Source: Streptomyces caelestis
GTDB taxonomy: Bacteria; Actinomycetota; Actinomycetes; Streptomycetales; Streptomycetaceae
Length of the DNA: 64,000 nt
Assembly: GCF_014205255.1 (NCBI RefSeq)
Contig: NZ_JACHNE010000001.1
Span: 7,192,001 to 7,256,000, forward strand
Direction: 5' to 3'
Part shown: positions 60,801-64,000 of the stretch, piece after piece
Numbering within the stretch: position 1 is the first letter of the stretch
Layout of the letters: every line of letters starts with the position of its first letter
The notes under the pieces: model-generated
The model's input: the letters and a program-made list of their open reading frames with translations, nothing else
What the model was told of the DNA's origin: nothing
The model's database searches: none
Made by a program: the position numbers and the translations under genes

Positions 60801-61021
60801 ATCGCCACGTCCACACCTTCGGGGAGATTCTTGTTCTTCCGGCTCTCCCCAGCCCACGCACCATACTTGTGCCACTCGACGAGAATCTCCGGCTTGTCTT
60901 TTCGTCCTTCTCCACCGAAGTCGCTCCAGTCGTGGAAGGACCACACGTACGCGTACTGGCCCGCCAGCACAGCGTCGTTCAGGAGGAGAGAAGAGGTGTA
61001 GATGGTGGTGAGCTTGGCCAT
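57869..61021 (-). CDS. pPIWI_RE family PIWI-like protein
   Basis: A 1050-residue protein placed in the pPIWI_RE family by its neighbours and by conserved stretches of its C-terminal RNase H-like (PIWI) half: KLVYLGLWYRYPTRRRMVQ, TRLVVWCETEMPR, DLAVMLDGHAWRRIYPGFHN and ELPRFVYAEKE. The N-terminal half (DUF3962-like region) includes AVRWCMADKFAGTAFTEYAM and AYRPLSDGSVIAWDHPFG. The family lacks the slicer DEDX tetrad of active Argonautes and has instead a conserved Arg and Glu. It is predicted to bind guide or R-loop nucleic acid and direct the associated nuclease to foreign replicons. It lies 39 bp behind the helicase gene and is probably in one operon. Guide source is unknown. Confidence 0.82.
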   Translation of the reverse strand: MAKLTTIYTSSLLLNDAVLAGQYAYVWSFHDWSDFGGEGRKDKPEILVEWHKYGAWAGESRKNKNLPEGVDVAMLWPLSIATTALQALAEGYVHLDKHFRYMISLKEIDPGKLAKLFTYLEAAVKGTSLDSASDTGKSTLPGLVRATTPAKLSLADAILNRGTLAPNPPGWAYQAVRWCMADKFAGTAFTEYAMKPVTPQSKESEQPEDEREPEETAKPRQAGWAKDTETAATLAYRPLSDGSVIAWDHPFGPAFAHIGHPPSAEATQQIADNWSELPDDWSARDYALSRVDTKMATFTGYANPVIHFHGSNRRISNAVIYAKTAMVDCGGDKPVLSLKLDGPGGLKSANRYGLEIAARLDVDHTGLLAVQTRANTEIDKRGSGKSLTMEAPGKVRPLHATMPKSNGVGTGTGTHHHRLIMEHLHASFAPEVTGNGESESESGAVPVMTLVSDSKGFGKRYFQDTSHLQWAQGKASDDESSKKAAARFQDKVGLPSPESIQRSIEKQGEIKLVYLGLWYRYPTRRRMVQALACAYGIDPETIKPSLSEVELRPGIRLVLHKAEELLQHGTGRAGIRRAEVNAIINRHKEPGTRLVVWCETEMPRTDQDGASTPANGSRMARKRAEETERNEKDAKHAVRGLFAEARVPSQFTIGAKLQYRKGTAAPVLTEIQPQKKEYHKDHAAFAAVLDMHRSLGVVDDRYEAILHPDKDPLPRIAYCGLHCRMQTKSNLYRGEPLWITTAAVLIPPIKPGGVWTMLGWSNITNTWAPYYDANTAFHAKNYPLHNERDASKTRMDRWCEVGSDAARALVQLQQRPEMAGLDLAVMLDGHAWRRIYPGFHNRSFGLTPDSLPEDDRRLWTPHQDIADERLHPISYIRVNTMQDELPRFVYAEKEGTTKSRLAKGLDPFIKVSQYLAWPGHRPEGHPWFLFSESRTHNRSRLGDGRTRWRASDERDARGESELNGNWHSITTREINPMFTNPRYSREDLARATASLSHQAMAWSERTRYPAPLHAALQMDLDHPQYRRSAPSNRDADQEQKDIIDSATGAR

Positions 61022-61060
61022 GCGGCTGCCGGAACCTCTCTTCGATCAGACCGGCCGGGG

Positions 61061-64000
61061 TCAGGAAAACGAGTGCGAGACCTCGGCGTAGCGCAGGAAT
61101 TCGATGATGGCTCGACCGTACAAACGGTTCATCATCTCGCGTTCCTCCGGTGACCAAGCATCGTAGATGAGTCGAATGACCTCTGCGAGTCCTGTCGTGT
61201 ATTTGGTGCCCAAGGCGGCCTGATCGACTATGAATAGATCCATGTCGGTGTCGCCGCGTCGTGCCCGTCCGGCGAGTTGGATCAGCTCCACGAGCATGGA
61301 GCTGATCAACTCCATCTGAAGATCTTGATGCATGCTGGAGAACCGCGTGGGAGAGCGCAGGATTTTCACCAGGTGCTCACGGGATGCGGTGCGGGCGCGC
61401 TCGATCGCCTCGTATGGGTCGTCCCCGCTGAAGGAGCGCGCGGCACGTTGGCCGCATGCGTTGACGCTGCCATGCATCCATGCTGGGTCCTCGATGCTGA
61501 GGACTGGCCGGACGCACAGGTAGACGTCGCTGATGGCCGAGCGGGTCTCGACCACGATGTTCAGGCCGCGGGCGATCCGGGCCATGGGGGCGATGAGGAT
61601 GTCGCCGAACTCGTGAAAGTCCTCCAGTTCCTCGGCGACGATCGCGCGCACGCCCTTGGGGAGGATGTTTCTGTACTCCGCGAGATCTTCACGGCGCAGC
61701 AGCACGCAAACGCGATGTGTCATCCCCTCCGCCTGCGCCATGCCGATGGCGAGGTAGAGCCCTTGCTTGTAGCCGTTGACCTGGAGGATGCATCGGGCTC
61801 GGTCGGGGTCGTTGCGGGCAAGCCAGTCGAGACGCCCCCGAAGCTGTTGCTCGTAGATCGCCTGGCCCATCTCCCGCAGCGCTGAGAGCTTGTGCTCGTC
61901 GTAGAGGCCGGCGATCTGGATTCCCTCTCCGCCTGGCACCTCGCTGTTGGTGACGGGCAGTCTGTTGGCCCTGATGGACTCCTTGACGTCGGGCATCCAC
62001 CAGGCCACGGGAGCGTGGACGTGCTCTCCGGAGGCGTGGGGGAAGAACGCAGTGGCCGACAGGCCAAGGACGGGACGTCGTACCCCGGCTGCCATCAGCG
62101 AGGTCAGACGGCCGAGTTCGCTGATGAACGTGTGAGGGTCACCGATGGTGGCGCTCTCGCGGAGTTCGGCTGTCGGCTTGCTGTCGTCACCGATTCCAGT
62201 CACCTGGTATCCGTGAATGTCGCGGCCCAGCATGCCGGTCGGGTACAGCTTGGAGACCGTGCTCCGGTAGGTCATGGCGAGGATGTCCCGGGCTGCGGCG
62301 CTGTCGTGGTCCTGGACCTTCTGCGCCTGTTCACGCAGGAGAGAAAGAGCCTGTCCCAGTTCCAGCAGGATGGCGCGCACGGTGATGAGGTTGACGAGAC
62401 GGGCACGTACGGTGTCGTCGGTGACCGTCTCCTCAATGGACTCGTGCATGGCCTGCTTTACGGGAAGCAGGTTATGCCGGCCGCGTGGAGAGACAAGGTC
62501 GTAGAGCTGGTCTGTAAGACGCTCCCAATCGGCTCCCTCCGGCATCGGCAGCAGCTCCACGGGCTGGTCTTCGTCAGAGTCTTTGCCGGGCATGAGCTGG
62601 TTGAGCAGGGTAAACAGCTCATCGGAGATCGGCTCGTCGACGTCATGGTCATCGGGGAACAGGTAGTTGATGATCTCCCGGTCCCGGGACGTCGCGGTCC
62701 GCCATCCCTTGTTGTCGCGGTAGGCGTCGTCCTTGTCGTCCCGGGCTTTGCTGAGCGCCGGCGGATTGAGGATCAACTGTTTGTTCGCCAGCCACAGAAG
62801 CAGGTTCTCGGCCGTCAAACGGGCATGGCTGAGAGGGTTCGTGAGCAGCTCGCGCAGGTGCGGAGGGAGATTGCGCCTGTCATCATCGACGAGGTCCAGC
62901 AGGGACTTCTTCATCAGGGACGCGAGGACCGCTTCCTTCGCGCATCCCTTGATGGCACTCAACTGGAGAGCGTCCACCTCGTCCACGACGAGCAAATGAC
63001 ACATGCGTGCCATTGCTTCGAACACGGACGCTCCACGGGTCCCTCGCGGCTTGTTCTGGAAGGAATCGCCGTCGAAGACGACTCCGGTTCGCAGAGTTCC
63101 TTCCACGAAGTTCATGTGGTTGGTGACGATGACGCTGGCACGGGTTGCCTCGTAAAGAGGCCGGAACTTGTCGCACACCGGGATGAACGGACAGGCGTAG
63201 GTGCCACCCTCTCCGGGCTTGCTCAGCGTCAGGCAGTTCTCCTCGCCGGCCGGGAACGGGTCCTGGACCGTCATGTACGCCTTCTGGGCGCATGCGTAGC
63301 CCACCTCGGCGAGATCTTCCAGGTTCTTACCGTCCCACTGCTCGATGGGCGTGTCCTTCATGAGCGCCCCGTACTCCAAGGCACGTTCGTGGCGCTTGGC
63401 CGGGGACATCAGCGCAGCGCAGGTCTTGGGCTCAGGGAATTCCTCCAACTGGTACAGCCAGTCAAGATCGCTGCCGATATCCCGCTTCATCTTCAAGGTG
63501 GCCTTGACGTCCGGGACGACAATCCCCAGACTCAGGTCCCGCTTGGCCATCAGCGCGGCCAGCACCCGCACCAGGACCGTCTTCCCGCTGCCGGTGGGCG
63601 CGTTGAGGATCTGGAAGCTCCCGTTCATCAGCCCAAGGGCCTTGACCTTGCCGCTGGGGCAACGGAGCTTCTTCAGGAACTTCTTCACGGTCCGGCGGAT
63701 GTACTTGGTCCCGGCCTTGCGTTCGGGACGGCTGAGGAGCTCGGCGACCTCCAGGATCTCCTTCTTGCTGAACGAGAGCTCGGGTATCTCAGGGACGGTG
63801 ACGATGTGGGGAAGGGCGTCGTGACCAGGGGCCTCGGTGAAGTCCGGGGCTGAGGGGAAAGTGAGGCCGACAGCGGCCCGGCCGAGATCCTTGCCGAGGT
63901 AGGCGACGCGGGTCGTGTAGTGGCCGGGGCCGGCGAATTCCAGCGCGCGCGGACGTTTGCCCATGGTGTAGTAGCCGCGAATGATGCTGTCGGCGTAGTC
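61061..64000 (-). CDS. DinG/XPD-like helicase of the pPIWI_RE system, 5' partial
   Basis: At least 979 residues of an SF2 helicase. Walker A is QILNAPTGSGKTVLVRVL and the DEAH-like box is HLLVVDEVDALQL. Between them four cysteines (GYACAQ, EENCLT, TYACPFIPVCDKF) could hold an XPD/DinG-type 4Fe-4S cluster, and VIVTNHMNFVEGTL is the typical following segment. C-terminal motifs include LIQLAGRARRGDTDMDLFIV. It should unwind DNA or R-loops for the PIWI protein. An ATG at 63964 is possible, but the frame stays open with protein-like sequence (YADSIIRGYYT) to the window edge, so the true start is probably outside. Confidence 0.85.
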   Translation of the reverse strand, partial: DYADSIIRGYYTMGKRPRALEFAGPGHYTTRVAYLGKDLGRAAVGLTFPSAPDFTEAPGHDALPHIVTVPEIPELSFSKKEILEVAELLSRPERKAGTKYIRRTVKKFLKKLRCPSGKVKALGLMNGSFQILNAPTGSGKTVLVRVLAALMAKRDLSLGIVVPDVKATLKMKRDIGSDLDWLYQLEEFPEPKTCAALMSPAKRHERALEYGALMKDTPIEQWDGKNLEDLAEVGYACAQKAYMTVQDPFPAGEENCLTLSKPGEGGTYACPFIPVCDKFRPLYEATRASVIVTNHMNFVEGTLRTGVVFDGDSFQNKPRGTRGASVFEAMARMCHLLVVDEVDALQLSAIKGCAKEAVLASLMKKSLLDLVDDDRRNLPPHLRELLTNPLSHARLTAENLLLWLANKQLILNPPALSKARDDKDDAYRDNKGWRTATSRDREIINYLFPDDHDVDEPISDELFTLLNQLMPGKDSDEDQPVELLPMPEGADWERLTDQLYDLVSPRGRHNLLPVKQAMHESIEETVTDDTVRARLVNLITVRAILLELGQALSLLREQAQKVQDHDSAAARDILAMTYRSTVSKLYPTGMLGRDIHGYQVTGIGDDSKPTAELRESATIGDPHTFISELGRLTSLMAAGVRRPVLGLSATAFFPHASGEHVHAPVAWWMPDVKESIRANRLPVTNSEVPGGEGIQIAGLYDEHKLSALREMGQAIYEQQLRGRLDWLARNDPDRARCILQVNGYKQGLYLAIGMAQAEGMTHRVCVLLRREDLAEYRNILPKGVRAIVAEELEDFHEFGDILIAPMARIARGLNIVVETRSAISDVYLCVRPVLSIEDPAWMHGSVNACGQRAARSFSGDDPYEAIERARTASREHLVKILRSPTRFSSMHQDLQMELISSMLVELIQLAGRARRGDTDMDLFIVDQAALGTKYTTGLAEVIRLIYDAWSPEEREMMNRLYGRAIIEFLRYAEVSHSFS

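Overview
The window is high-GC actinobacterial DNA, most likely from a Streptomyces-type chromosome. Support for this: strong third-position G/C bias, frequent GTG starts, purine-rich ribosome binding sites, and typical streptomycete families (MmyB-like regulators, DUF3618/DUF4235/DUF317 proteins, ANTAR and NB-ARC-TPR proteins). It reads as an accessory region with many broken genes and transposase relics, not as core chromosome. No tRNA, rRNA or CRISPR array was seen.

Layout. (1) 1-16.2 kb is an aldehyde/oxidoreductase region: decayed IS5- and IS701-type transposases, four aldo/keto reductases, a PaoABCD-like molybdenum aldehyde oxidoreductase operon with its XdhC-type maturation factor, a DHA2-family exporter and two MmyB-like regulators. 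A short palindromic motif recurs in front of several of these genes. (2) 16.3-25.8 kb holds stand-alone defence genes and integration functions: a nuclease-STAND NTPase (Avs-like), a Shedu nuclease, broken formate dehydrogenase and TOBE genes, a tyrosine-recombinase-like protein that has lost its catalytic residues, an excisionase and an intact integrase whose best start codon is CTG. (3) 25.8-41 kb: an unknown two-gene unit; a compact six-gene minus-strand operon encoding MukF-, MukE- and MukB/SMC-like proteins plus a Hanks-type protein kinase and a putative nuclease; a UvrD-like helicase with a C-terminal Fe-S PD-(D/E)XK nuclease; and a decayed DUF5655 gene. (4) 41.7-45.7 kb: a small membrane and stress cluster (YihY/BrkB, PAP2, holin-like DUF1469, DUF3618, DUF4235) and an ANTAR protein. 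(5) 45.9-55.9 kb: two successive copies of a convergent module, an NB-ARC-TPR STAND protein on + and a GT-B/TagB-like protein on -. Each GT-like gene carries a long tandem array of almost the same 7-bp unit. (6) 56.2-64 kb: a pPIWI_RE system (DinG-like helicase, PIWI-like protein, nuclease) running off the right edge.

How the parts work together. The left part looks like carbonyl and aldehyde handling under local autoregulated control. From 16 kb rightward the window is largely a defence island. The SMC-kleisin-kinase-nuclease operon and the duplicated NB-ARC/GT-B modules with heptanucleotide repeats are the best candidates for undescribed systems. The repeat length may switch or tune the GT genes, because a change of one unit shifts the reading frame.
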